Assembly (NCBI RefSeq): GCF_035013165.1
Contig: NZ_JAYGJQ010000001.1
Location: forward strand, 1,116,001-1,180,000
Source: Bacteriovorax sp. PP10
GTDB taxonomy: Bacteria > Bdellovibrionota > Bacteriovoracia > Bacteriovoracales > Bacteriovoracaceae
Reading direction: 5' to 3'
Length of the DNA stretch: 64,000 bases
Shown one piece after another: positions 16,322 to 24,908 of the stretch (within the stretch, counting starts at the first letter, position 1; each line of letters begins with the position of its first letter). The position numbers were made by a program, and so were the translations under genes. The notes beneath the pieces were generated by a model. That model was given only the letters and a program-made list of their open reading frames with translations. It made no database searches and had not been told where the DNA came from.

Positions 16322-18160
16322 TTGAAAAAAGCAGAACTCACAGGAACGCAAAGAACGATCAAAATTCTTCAGCTCCTTCTTATATTAGTACCATTCACTT
16401 TGCCTTTATGGGCCTCAAGTGAATATTACGTTCATAGTATTTTAGGCCGTATTTTTATTTATACTATTCTTGTTGTATCTCTCGATTTGGTTGTTGGATA
16501 CATTGGAGATATCTCTATTGGTCACGCCGGGCTTTTTGCAGTCGGTGCATACACAATGGGGATTTTGAATTCAACAGCAGCAGCTAACGCTGGCTCAACA
16601 ATGCACATCTTTTTAGAATGGCCTTTTTTGCCATCCTTAATCGTCGCCGTCATTGTCACAGGATTTTTTGGATTCCTTCTTGGATTTCCCTCACTCAGAA
16701 CCAGCGGCCCATACCTTGCCGTAACAACTATTGCTTATGGACTTATCATTTATACTTTTATTAATGAGCAAGAAGGTCTGACGAATGGAACGAAGGGGAT
16801 TCAGATGGCCCCATTAAATTTCTTTGGCATTGGATTCAACGACAATAAGTTTATCTGGATCGTGTATCCATTTTTACTTTTAGTTATGTATTTTAAAAGC
16901 AACCTTTCAAAAAGTTTTTGGGGACGCGCTTTTGAGGCCATTAAATTTAGTAATATCGCAGCGGAGAGTTCTGGGATTTCAAAAGTTCGTTTTAAACTAA
17001 CAGCTTTTATCATGTCGGCCTGTATCGCTGGTCTTGCCGGAGCATTGTTCACTCATCTTGATAGCTACATTGCACCTAACACATTCAGCATGGACTTCTC
17101 AGTTCTTGCCTTAATGGCGCTTATCTTTGGTGGAGTAAGATCAACTTTTGGTAACATCATCGGGATGGCCTTAGTTGTAATTCTTCCGGATTTATTCACA
17201 TGGTTTAAAGATTACCGCTTAATGGTTTTTGGGATTCTTCTTTTATTAACACTGTTTTTCCTTCCCAATGGATTAGCAGGATTATTTAGAAAGCATTTTC
17301 CAAAACTTTTTGAAAAGCCAAAACCAATCTTCACAGCAAGTGACAGATCGAAAATTGAATTCAAAATGGAAGAGTGTAAAGATGGGCACACTCCACTTGA
17401 CCTCGACCAAGTAGAAATGCGCTTTGGTGGTCTGGTTGCCGTTAATAAGTTAAGTCTTAAAGTCCTTCCAGGAACAATCCATGGACTAATGGGGCCAAAC
17501 GGTTCCGGTAAATCGACAACAGTAAACGTGATCACTGGTCTTTATAATCAAACGACGGGTGTTGTGAATGCATTTGGAAAATCAATTGGAAAACTTAAGC
17601 CTCATGAAAGAGCGCAAATGGGAATCGCCAGAACTTTCCAAAATCTTCAACTCTTCGGTGATTTGACTGTCCTGGAAAATGTTCAGGTTGGTTTACATAA
17701 ACATTATAAGTCTTCTTTCTTTGCTGTGCTTTTGGGACTTCCATCAGTTGGCAGAGAAGAAAAAGAAAAACAAATTGAAGCTTATCGTTTATTAGAATTT
17801 GTTGGTCTGGAAACATTAGCAAATGAGCAGGCAAAAAATCTTGCTTACGGACAATCAAGAAGACTTGAAATTGCCCGTGCGATGGCATTAAAACCAAAAC
17901 TAATTTTATTAGATGAGCCAGCAGCAGGTCTGACAACTCTTGAGATCAATGAGTTTAATCAGATCATTTTAAAAATTAAATCTGCCGGAATTGCCGTTCT
18001 TCTGATTGAACATCACATGGATATGATGATGAAGATTTCAGACGAGATTACAGTACTGGATTTCGGGAAAAAGATTGCAGAAGGTAAACCTCGCGATGTT
18101 CAGGCAAACCCTGAAGTTGTAAAAGCTTATCTTGGTGCTGAAGGAGCAATCAATGCTTAA
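16322..18160 (+). CDS. fused LivM permease and LivG ATPase
   Basis: A 612-residue fusion. Residues 1 to about 335 form a LivM permease (YIGDISIGHAGLFAVGAY, FLLGFPSLRTSGPYLAV, FGGVRSTFGNIIGMALV). After a linker, residues about 355-610 form a LivG-type ATPase with Walker A GPNGSGKST, a Q-loop ARTFQNLQLF, signature YGQSRRLEIARAM, Walker B LILLDEPAAGL and switch His in LIEHHMD. The signature LAYGQ replaces LSGGQ, as usual in LivG. Translation starts at a TTG with AAGGA (16311-16315) 6 nt upstream. Fusing the two subunits fixes their 1:1 ratio; similar fusions occur in other bacteria. Confidence 0.93.
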   Translation: MKKAELTGTQRTIKILQLLLILVPFTLPLWASSEYYVHSILGRIFIYTILVVSLDLVVGYIGDISIGHAGLFAVGAYTMGILNSTAAANAGSTMHIFLEWPFLPSLIVAVIVTGFFGFLLGFPSLRTSGPYLAVTTIAYGLIIYTFINEQEGLTNGTKGIQMAPLNFFGIGFNDNKFIWIVYPFLLLVMYFKSNLSKSFWGRAFEAIKFSNIAAESSGISKVRFKLTAFIMSACIAGLAGALFTHLDSYIAPNTFSMDFSVLALMALIFGGVRSTFGNIIGMALVVILPDLFTWFKDYRLMVFGILLLLTLFFLPNGLAGLFRKHFPKLFEKPKPIFTASDRSKIEFKMEECKDGHTPLDLDQVEMRFGGLVAVNKLSLKVLPGTIHGLMGPNGSGKSTTVNVITGLYNQTTGVVNAFGKSIGKLKPHERAQMGIARTFQNLQLFGDLTVLENVQVGLHKHYKSSFFAVLLGLPSVGREEKEKQIEAYRLLEFVGLETLANEQAKNLAYGQSRRLEIARAMALKPKLILLDEPAAGLTTLEINEFNQIILKIKSAGIAVLLIEHHMDMMMKISDEITVLDFGKKIAEGKPRDVQANPEVVKAYLGAEGAINA

Positions 18161-18872
18161 AGTTAATGACGTCGCTGTAAGTTACGGTGGTATTAAAGCG
18201 GTTAGAGGGATTTCAATTGAACTTAAGCCTGGAGAGCTAGTCGCTCTGATCGGGTCTAATGGTGCAGGAAAAACATCTCTTCTGAAAGCAATTTCAGGTC
18301 AGATTGAAATTGACCAAGGCTCTATCTTTATTGATGGAAAAGATATGAAAGGTATCAGCGCTCACAATCGTGTGAAGCTGGGACTTGCTCATTGTCCAGA
18401 AGCGAGAAAGATTTTTGGAAATCAAAGTGTCATGGACAACCTTTTATTAGGAGCATTCCTGCGCTTTAAAACTGAAAAGAGGGCCGCAATCAATGAAACT
18501 ATTGAAGAAGTTTTTACTATTTTTCCAAAGCTAAAAGATCGTCAGAATCAACAAGCAGGAACGATGTCAGGTGGTGAGCAGCAAATGCTTGCAATCGGAC
18601 GTGCACTCATGCTGAAACCAAAGATTCTTATTCTTGATGAGCCATCAATGGGGCTTGCTCCGGTTATTATCGATGAAGTTTTCAATGTTGTTGCAAAAAT
18701 TAGAGATACAAGAACATGCTCGATTCTTTTAGTAGAGCAGCTTGCTTACAGAGCACTTCAGCTTGCTGATAGAGCTTATGTATTAGAACAAGGTGTAGTT
18801 CGTATTGAAGGGACAGGAAAGGAACTACAAAATAGTCCTGAAGTCCGTAGTGCTTACTTAGGTGGGCATTAA
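18153..18872 (+). CDS. livF: branched-chain amino-acid ABC transporter ATPase LivF
   Basis: A 239-residue ABC ATPase with Walker A GSNGAGKTS, the LivF motif HCPEARKIFGNQSVMDNLLLG, signature MSGGEQQMLAIGRALM and Walker B ILILDEPSMGLAP. It pairs with the LivG half of the upstream fusion to power uptake. The start is the ATG at 18153, behind AAGGAG (18141-18146); it overlaps the end of livMG by 8 bp. A longer frame from a TTG at 18132 lacks an SD. It ends 4 bp inside the convergent lipoprotein gene. Confidence 0.95.
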   Translation: MLKVNDVAVSYGGIKAVRGISIELKPGELVALIGSNGAGKTSLLKAISGQIEIDQGSIFIDGKDMKGISAHNRVKLGLAHCPEARKIFGNQSVMDNLLLGAFLRFKTEKRAAINETIEEVFTIFPKLKDRQNQQAGTMSGGEQQMLAIGRALMLKPKILILDEPSMGLAPVIIDEVFNVVAKIRDTRTCSILLVEQLAYRALQLADRAYVLEQGVVRIEGTGKELQNSPEVRSAYLGGH

Positions 18873-19387
18873 TTTTTTATTTTTTTAATTAAAATCTGCT
18901 CAATAAAAATGTTAATGAGTTCTTTCTCTTTTTCATTTTTATTGAGCTCTGATTGTTCAAGCAGGTGATAGGCCTTTTTTGCTTCATCAGAGTCTATTTC
19001 GAAATAATCCCTATCTTTCGTCCATCCATATCCCCAGGCATAAGCAGCATTTCCGGGTTTTCCTCCCATGCGCACACCTAGGTACATTAAAAAACCATTA
19101 AGTGAATCACTGGCATTTTTCACACACCTTTCTAGTTCTTTATCGGAAGCGATGCGCTCATCTTTTGTTCCACCAATCCAGTAGTGCATGTCGTGAGTAA
19201 AACAACAGTCGGCCCATTGTTTCGGATCGGTAAATTTCCCGTCAGGCCACTCAGAGCAATAATCAGTGGTAAATGGTCTAAGGAACAATCCTTTATCTAC
19301 CAATTCGTCTTTACGATTTGGATTAGGACTTAAAAGAGCACAGGAAACAAAAGTCATCATGAAGATTAGAAGAATTATTTTTTTCAT
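18869..19387 (-). CDS. phospholipase-A2-like lipoprotein
   Basis: A 172-residue protein with a short lipoprotein signal ending TFVSC (Cys16 likely acylated). The core has CCFTHDMHYW (61-70) with a later C88, closely resembling the CCxxHD-x-C-Y active-site helix of secreted phospholipase A2; H65 and D66 would be the catalytic and calcium-binding pair. One helix cysteine of classical PLA2 is replaced by His68. Start chosen at the ATG at 19387; an 18-bp longer frame begins with TTG inside the upstream gene. It would be an envelope lipid-acting enzyme or an inactive fold; activity is inferred only. Confidence 0.68.
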   Translation of the reverse strand: MKKIILLIFMMTFVSCALLSPNPNRKDELVDKGLFLRPFTTDYCSEWPDGKFTDPKQWADCCFTHDMHYWIGGTKDERIASDKELERCVKNASDSLNGFLMYLGVRMGGKPGNAAYAWGYGWTKDRDYFEIDSDEAKKAYHLLEQSELNKNEKEKELINIFIEQILIKKIKN

Positions 19388-19394
19388 GGATTTA

Positions 19395-20036
19395 TTAAAT
19401 ATCAACCGCGTTTATTATTTTTATTTTAGGAGCAGGATTTTGTCCTTCTTTTAACATTCTGGTCGTTAGCGTTTCTATTTTAGTGGCGATGGTTTTTTCA
19501 ATCTTTTCTGGAAGAATCGGCGAAAGCATATCCAAAAGAGAAATAGCAAATTTTTCACCGGTTCTTTTTTCAGCACGTTCACCTATCAGGAGTCCAGGTC
19601 TTAAAAGAATAAGACGGTTGAGTTGCATATCCATCAATGCATGTTCAGTTTCACCTTTGATTTGATTATAAAACACAGCAGATTTGGGATTGGCCATGTT
19701 AGCAGAAACCACAGTGAGAGATTGAGCTTTGTGATACTCGGCCACTTTTCCGAAGTTTACGACAGCATCGTAATCTACTTTTTTAAAATTCTCTTTGCTA
19801 CCAGCAGTTTTTATTGTTGTGCCTAAAGCGCAAAAATAAATATCACCTTTCATCTCATCTTTATGATCCATAAGATTGGCAAAGTCGGGAACGATCACTT
19901 CTTTGAGTTTGGGATTATTAAGGCCAAGAGATTTTCTGGTAACCGAAATCACCTGAGTTGTGGCCTTGTCTTGTAAAAGCTTAGAGAGCAACAGGGATCC
20001 TACGAGCCCTGTTGAACCTGTTATAACGGCAATCAA
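19395..20036 (-). CDS. NAD(P)-binding oxidoreductase (TIP30/HTATIP2-like short SDR)
   Basis: A 213-residue Rossmann protein beginning ITGSTGLVGSLLL with the GxxGxxG nucleotide motif. It has CALGTTIKTAGS and an SDR-type catalytic region FYNQIKGETEHAL, with Tyr and Lys spaced as YxxxK. These match atypical SDRs of the HTATIP2 group. Its substrate is unknown. It is the middle gene of a leftward trio: the small secreted protein ends 2 bp upstream and the PLA2-like lipoprotein starts 7 bp downstream. Confidence 0.83.
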   Translation of the reverse strand: MIAVITGSTGLVGSLLLSKLLQDKATTQVISVTRKSLGLNNPKLKEVIVPDFANLMDHKDEMKGDIYFCALGTTIKTAGSKENFKKVDYDAVVNFGKVAEYHKAQSLTVVSANMANPKSAVFYNQIKGETEHALMDMQLNRLILLRPGLLIGERAEKRTGEKFAISLLDMLSPILPEKIEKTIATKIETLTTRMLKEGQNPAPKIKIINAVDI

Positions 20037-20038
20037 GA

Positions 20039-20320
20039 TTAAAGTGCTTCAGCGATAGCTGTTCCGTAGTAAGTAATAACGACTGTACAGAATTTTCCAG
20101 TAGGTCCAGCAAATGTATTGTAAATAGCTGGGCGTTTGCTTCTTTCATCAACAGTGATTTGAACAAATGTTGAAGGCCCTTCAGAACCTGTTACAGTTCC
20201 GCAAAGTTCAGCAACTTTTCTTTCTTTGTTAACATACGTGTATGAATCGATTTTAACATCTGCAGCGAATGCAGTTGAGCTTAACAGAGCAAGAGCAAGT
20301 ACCATCATTAGTTTGCGCAT
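20039..20320 (-). CDS. small secreted hypothetical protein
   Basis: A 93-residue protein with a strong signal peptide (MRKLMMVLALALLSSTAFA). The 74-residue mature part has two cysteines (in AELCGTV and GKFCTVV) that could form one disulfide and is predicted to be beta-rich. An AGGTT SD-like stretch precedes the ATG. It is first in the leftward trio with the SDR and PLA2-like lipoprotein. No family recognised. Confidence 0.75.
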   Translation of the reverse strand: MRKLMMVLALALLSSTAFAADVKIDSYTYVNKERKVAELCGTVTGSEGPSTFVQITVDERSKRPAIYNTFAGPTGKFCTVVITYYGTAIAEAL

Positions 20321-20440
20321 AAAAAACCTCCAAGATTATTTTTTATTCGTTGAGTCTCACTAAGGATAGTACCAAACAAATAGACTTGAAACTTTTTTGT
20401 CATTAAAATCTCTTTCATTACATATCAGGAGAGGAATTGT

Positions 20441-21646
20441 ATGGCATTTGTCGGTAAGGCACATTTACTGCGCGTAAGAGATGGGCATGAGGCCAAAGTT
20501 TCGAACATGGAGCTTTTCTTCGACCTGATTTATGTCTTTGCTGTCACACAAATTTCACACTTACTTTTGGGCAATTTAACGGAATTGAATGCGTTACAGT
20601 CTTTGGTTCTATGGTTTGGAGTATGGCTCGCATGGCAATACACTTGTTGGCTAACCAATTGGTTTGATCCGGATAAAGTTTCAATGCGCTTGATGCTCTT
20701 TACAATTATGTTCATCGCACTTTTAGGCGCAGTTGCTCTTCCACATGCATTTAGTAATCAGAATCAAGCATGGGTCTTGGGGATAACATTTGCTTCGCTT
20801 CATTTTATAAGAAATGTTTTTGTTCTCCTTAATCTGGGAGCTAAGCATCCTTTGACTCCCAATTATAGAAGAATGTTTGTATGGGGCACACTCACTGCAA
20901 CTTTTTGGGTCTTAGGAGCGATGAATCTTGATGTGATGATGCGTTTATTGTTTTGGGCACTCGCCGTGAGTTGTGATTACTTTTCTCCGATGATTGGTTT
21001 TCCTGTGCCATTTTTAGGAAGATCAAATACCAAAGAGTGGACAGTCGAAGGCGGGCATATGGCCGAACGCTGCCAGCTGTTTGTAATCGTCGCCCTTGGT
21101 GAAACACTTCTAATTTCCGGAGCGACTTTAAGTGGTGCTCATCATGTTGATACGCCAATGTTAATTGCTTTTTTTGTTTCATTTATTAGCAGTGTCGCGA
21201 TGTGGTGGATTTATTTTGATACCAGCAGTAAAGATGGCTCACATGCCATCACAAGATCTGATGATCCGGGCAGAATCGCTTCTTACTTTGGTTATGTACA
21301 CGTTATTTTAATTGCAGGAGTTATTGTTTCGGCAGTGGCATCTGAATTATACCTGGCCCATCCTCCGCAAAAGATGGATCTTACTCTCGTGGTTGTCTTA
21401 ATCAGCGGCCCGGCGATTTATTTAATTGGAAATATTTTTTATAAAAGAATTATTTATAACCACTATCCCTTATCGCATTTAGTAGGGTTAGCACTTCTGG
21501 CGCTTCTTATCCCGATTTCTTTTCTGACTGATCTATTGATGGTTGGAATTTTAACGATGCTGGTTTTGGTTATGGTGGCGGTGTGGAGTAGTTTAAAAAG
21601 AAAGACACTCGCACCAGAGGGCGCTAAACATCATGCCTCTTCCTGA
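20441..21646 (+). CDS. ltrA: low temperature requirement protein A (LtrA) family
   Basis: A 401-residue multi-helix membrane protein. The N-terminus holds the family signature VSNMELFFDLIYVFAVTQIS, then WLAWQYTCWLTNWFDPD and HMAERCQLFVIVALGE, both typical for LtrA. LtrA was named from a Listeria mutant unable to grow in the cold; its molecular function is unknown. AGGAGAGG precedes the ATG. Its end overlaps the convergent methyltransferase gene by 23 bp. Confidence 0.92.
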   Translation: MAFVGKAHLLRVRDGHEAKVSNMELFFDLIYVFAVTQISHLLLGNLTELNALQSLVLWFGVWLAWQYTCWLTNWFDPDKVSMRLMLFTIMFIALLGAVALPHAFSNQNQAWVLGITFASLHFIRNVFVLLNLGAKHPLTPNYRRMFVWGTLTATFWVLGAMNLDVMMRLLFWALAVSCDYFSPMIGFPVPFLGRSNTKEWTVEGGHMAERCQLFVIVALGETLLISGATLSGAHHVDTPMLIAFFVSFISSVAMWWIYFDTSSKDGSHAITRSDDPGRIASYFGYVHVILIAGVIVSAVASELYLAHPPQKMDLTLVVVLISGPAIYLIGNIFYKRIIYNHYPLSHLVGLALLALLIPISFLTDLLMVGILTMLVLVMVAVWSSLKRKTLAPEGAKHHASS

Positions 21647-22475
21647 AAATAATAACAGCAGCTCCTCCTAAGTTCTTATAGTAGGGAACGTACTTGCATA
21701 AAGTATGATCAACTTTTTCAAGGAAGCTCGCCTTCGTATTCTTGCGGCTTCTGACGAACTTATCCAGCCTTGATAAAATCAGGCTTCTTTCTACTGTTAT
21801 ATCCGGAAAGAAATTTTCAATGAGCTCTAGGTCAACTTTGTTAAGTTTACGTTCATCTTCTGTAATATGTTTTTCAAATGAAGGTTTATTGGGAATAAAC
21901 ATTTTTACCAGAGTGGTGTTTCTTAAATTATCCAGGATGGGAACTTCAATTGGCTCTCTGAAAATAGCAAGAGCTCCTTTTTTTAAGACTCTTCTGACTT
22001 CTTTAATAGATTTTACAATATCGACATGATGAAGAATATCTATACCGGCCACCACTTCAAAGCTTTCATCTGCAAAGGGAAGTTCTTCAGCAACACTGAC
22101 AATAAAATGTCCTTCGACGTTATTTTCTTTAAAGAGTGTTTTACAAGACTCAATATTATTCTCACAAATATCAAAGCCCGTTACTTTAAAACCTGCTCGT
22201 GAAAAGCGTAAAGCGTTGTCACCTGGGCCACAACCAAAGTCCAGTAGGTTCACTTCTGTTTTCATTTTTGAAGTCAGTTCACGATAACTAATGATGGGTA
22301 CTTCATAGGTACGCCAGTAGCTATTCCATGGTCTTCGTTCAGTCCCATGAATCACTCCATCAATAGGAGAGAAATCGATGTTTCCCGAAATCTTATTTTG
22401 TTCAAAATATTTTTCATAATATTCTTTTTCACGATGTTGCCGTTGAGTAAACTTTACGTTTGGTAAATGGGGCAT
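21624..22475 (-). CDS. class I SAM-dependent methyltransferase
   Basis: A 283-residue protein with the SAM-binding motif LLDFGCGPGDNALRFS (motif I from about 78), FDICENNI (motif II region) and a DILHHVDI motif with post-motif FREPIE. The C-terminal 80 residues resemble the tail of small-molecule or lipid methyltransferases. The substrate is unknown and no neighbour hints at one. Confidence 0.87.
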   Translation of the reverse strand: MPHLPNVKFTQRQHREKEYYEKYFEQNKISGNIDFSPIDGVIHGTERRPWNSYWRTYEVPIISYRELTSKMKTEVNLLDFGCGPGDNALRFSRAGFKVTGFDICENNIESCKTLFKENNVEGHFIVSVAEELPFADESFEVVAGIDILHHVDIVKSIKEVRRVLKKGALAIFREPIEVPILDNLRNTTLVKMFIPNKPSFEKHITEDERKLNKVDLELIENFFPDITVERSLILSRLDKFVRSRKNTKASFLEKVDHTLCKYVPYYKNLGGAAVIIFRKRHDV

Positions 22476-22665
22476 GTCGTACTCCTCTGGATTACTCTAT
22501 TTATAAAATTAAGATTTATAAATTCTCTAGAAGATACGTTGTTGTTGAGTGAAATTTAAAGTGGAGATTATATTAAGATGCTAAAAAGAATAATGATTCT
22601 GTGAAAGTAATGAATACAAATTAGCGAGCAGGTAATGTTAGATCAATGTAGAAACGTAGTTAGAT

Positions 22666-22700
22666 AAAAAAACATGCCTTCGATATGAACCGAAGGCATG
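22666..22700 (-). terminator. Rho-independent terminator of the mgsA-metNIQ operon
   Basis: CATGCCTTCG and CGAAGGCATG form a perfect 10-bp stem with an 8-nt loop (22673-22700). On the minus strand seven T residues follow (22672-22666). It lies 9 bp after the metQ stop. Confidence 0.92.
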
Positions 22701-22709
22701 CAAATTATT

Positions 22710-23498
22710 TTATTTCCAAGTCGATGGATACTTATAACCTTTAAATTTATTTTTAGCATAGGCCTGAAACTCTTTTGAGTTAAGTGCTTCAATAACAGCT
22801 TTTGCAAAATCACTTTGAGCGTCTTTCGATCTCACAACGGCCCAATTAATATAAGCATTACTTTTTTCAGGAGCAAGTTTACTTGTAAGAGACATTCCTG
22901 AACTTACAACATAGTTACCATTAATGATGGCGTAGTCTACATCCTGAAGAGAACGTGGGATTTGAGCGGCCTCAAGTTGAACAATTTTTAAGTTCTTTGG
23001 ATTCTTTACGATGTCCAAAGGAGACACTTTAAATGGATCGATCTTTTTCGGAAGACTAATCCAGTTTAAATCAGCAAGTAAAAGTAGAGCGCGCGCAAGG
23101 TTCGTTGGATCATTCGGCATTGCTACCGTACTTCCATCTTTAACTGCTGCCAGTGATTTAAGTTTACCGGCATAAATTCCAAGCGGTGCCGTTGGAACTT
23201 CAGCGATTGGTCTTAGGTCTAAACCTTTTTCTCTGGCAAACTGCTCAAGGTAAGGTCTGTGTTGGAAGATATTTAAATCCAGAGACCCTTCTGCAAGAGC
23301 GATATTCGGTTGAACGTAATCAGTGAATTCAACAATGCGAATCTTGTAACCCTTTTTTTCAAGTAGAGGCTTTAGACTCTCACGAGAAAGATCGGCAAAA
23401 TCACCAACTGTTGCACCGATCACTTTCTCAGCTGTCGCTGACATCGCAGGTGTAATTGAAAGCAAACTCATTAGAGATAAAACTAAAAACTTTTTCAT
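22710..23498 (-). CDS. metQ: methionine ABC transporter substrate-binding protein (NlpA/MetQ family)
   Basis: A 262-residue exported protein with signal MKKFLVLSLMSLLSITPAMSA and no lipobox cysteine, so it would be free in the periplasm; E. coli MetQ is a lipoprotein. Family motifs: VIGATVGDFADL, VEFTDYVQPNIALAEG, NIFQHRPYLEQF, VAMPNDPTNLARAL and YAIINGNYV. It binds methionine (L- or D-) and delivers it to MetI. Last of four genes, 7 bp after metI, and followed by a strong terminator. Confidence 0.92.
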   Translation of the reverse strand: MKKFLVLSLMSLLSITPAMSATAEKVIGATVGDFADLSRESLKPLLEKKGYKIRIVEFTDYVQPNIALAEGSLDLNIFQHRPYLEQFAREKGLDLRPIAEVPTAPLGIYAGKLKSLAAVKDGSTVAMPNDPTNLARALLLLADLNWISLPKKIDPFKVSPLDIVKNPKNLKIVQLEAAQIPRSLQDVDYAIINGNYVVSSGMSLTSKLAPEKSNAYINWAVVRSKDAQSDFAKAVIEALNSKEFQAYAKNKFKGYKYPSTWK

Positions 23499-23505
23499 AA
23501 TTCTC

Positions 23506-24171
23506 CTAACGTTTATCTAAGCGGCGTGAAATAGTATTGCCTAACATTTGAATGATCTGAACAAAAAGCACCAGACCTATAACTGTGACGATCATAATAT
23601 CTTTTTGAAAGCGGTAGTAACCATAACGAATAGCAAGGTCACCAACACCACCTCCACCGATAATTCCGGCAGCAGCTGAGTAAGAAAGGTAGCTGATACT
23701 AAGAGTAGTAAAACCCAGGATTAGGCCTGCGCGGGCCTCTCTTAGTAAAACACTAAAAACAATTTTAGGAAGAGTGGCACCCATTGATTGTGCAGCTTCG
23801 ATTGTCCCTCTAGGAACATCTAAAAGCGCCAATTCAACTAAGCGTGCAAAGTAAGCAGTTCCGGCAATTGAAAGTGGAACAGTGGCAGCGATAGGGCCGA
23901 TAGTCGTACCAACGACGATTCTGGCAAAAGGTCCTGCAGCAATCATTAAAATAACAAAAGGAAACGAGCGGATAATATTAACTAATCCACCAACGAGAAA
24001 ATGCAGGAACGAGTTTTTAAGTAAACGCTCTTGCCCCCAAAGGTAGAGATAAATTCCAATCAGACCACCAAGCAAAGTCGAAGTGGTTAGACCAATTCCC
24101 AGCATAGTGAGCGTTTCAAGAATCGCTTTTTGTAAATCAGGCAGAAGGTAAGTAAGGTTTCCGTTTCCCAT
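23506..24171 (-). CDS. metI: methionine ABC transporter permease MetI
   Basis: A 221-residue inner-membrane permease with five helices, normal for MetI. The N-terminus AILETLTMLGIGLTTSTLLG and the EAA loop IEAAQSMGATLPKIVFSVLL are typical, as are IIGGGGVGDLAIRYGY and the end RRLDKR. The ATG overlaps the last base of the metN stop. Confidence 0.95.
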   Translation of the reverse strand: MGNGNLTYLLPDLQKAILETLTMLGIGLTTSTLLGGLIGIYLYLWGQERLLKNSFLHFLVGGLVNIIRSFPFVILMIAAGPFARIVVGTTIGPIAATVPLSIAGTAYFARLVELALLDVPRGTIEAAQSMGATLPKIVFSVLLREARAGLILGFTTLSISYLSYSAAAGIIGGGGVGDLAIRYGYYRFQKDIMIVTVIGLVLFVQIIQMLGNTISRRLDKR

Positions 24172-24905
24172 TACAACTCCCTCACTAAAGCTTGACCGTA
24201 TTCAGTCGTCGGATTTAATTCTCCGTTATGAACATCAAGTGTCTCGTGAATCTTTCCATCTTTAAAAATAGAAACGCGGTTACAAATTTTTCTTACCACT
24301 TTCATTTCATGAGTCGCGATAATAATAGTCAGGTTAAGTTTTTTATTCAGGTCAAGTAAGCAGTCGATGATTTCACCTTTTGTCAGTGGATCAAGGGCAC
24401 TTGTAGGCTCATCTGCTAAAAGAAGCTTAGGGTGATTGGCAATTGCACGGGCAATGGCCACGCGCTGTTTTTGTCCACCTGAAAGGTTGGCAGGATAAGC
24501 ATCTTTTTTATTTGAAAGCTGAACTAACTCAAGACACTCAATGACACGCTTTTTAATATCGGCCTTATTCCAGCCGGCAATCTCCAGGGGAAGAGCGACA
24601 TTATCAGCGACGGTCTTGTTGGCCAGTAAGTTAAAATGCTGGAAGATCATTCCCATTTTTTGACGAACCAGGCGCATTTCACTTTTATTTTTCAATACGA
24701 GATCATCGCCTTGAAAATAAATATGGCCGCTGTCGGGAACTTCTAAAAAGTTAATGGTCCTAAGAGCAGTTGATTTACCGGCACCAGATAACCCGATCAA
24801 ACCATAAACTTCACCTTCTTGAACTTTGAAGCTGATGTTTTGCAATGCCAGGGTTTCAGCATTTTTTGCATAATAAGTTTTAGAAATAGATTCAACAACA
24901 ATCAT
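24171..24905 (-). CDS. metN: methionine ABC transporter ATPase MetN, lacking the C-terminal regulatory domain
   Basis: A 244-residue ABC ATPase with Walker A GLSGAGKS (38-45), Q-loop MGMIFQHFNLL, signature LSGGQKQRVAIARAI and Walker B LLLADEPTSALDP. These fit MetN. Canonical MetN is about 343 residues because of a C-terminal NIL/ACT-like domain that binds methionine and shuts off transport. This protein ends soon after the ATPase core (TEYGQALVREL), so that feedback domain is missing. The stop codon is clean and metI follows at once, so this is not a frameshift visible here. Confidence 0.92.
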   Translation of the reverse strand: MIVVESISKTYYAKNAETLALQNISFKVQEGEVYGLIGLSGAGKSTALRTINFLEVPDSGHIYFQGDDLVLKNKSEMRLVRQKMGMIFQHFNLLANKTVADNVALPLEIAGWNKADIKKRVIECLELVQLSNKKDAYPANLSGGQKQRVAIARAIANHPKLLLADEPTSALDPLTKGEIIDCLLDLNKKLNLTIIIATHEMKVVRKICNRVSIFKDGKIHETLDVHNGELNPTTEYGQALVREL

Positions 24906-24908
24906 AAT

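Noticed and set aside
17595-17936. Reverse ORF of 113 residues inside the LivM-LivG fusion
   Set aside because: Shadow of the ATPase domain; no start signal.
22476-22665. Possible small RNA or leader peptide between the methyltransferase gene and the metQ terminator
   Set aside because: Only an 8-codon frame (MLKRIMIL) and no folded element apart from the metQ terminator were found.
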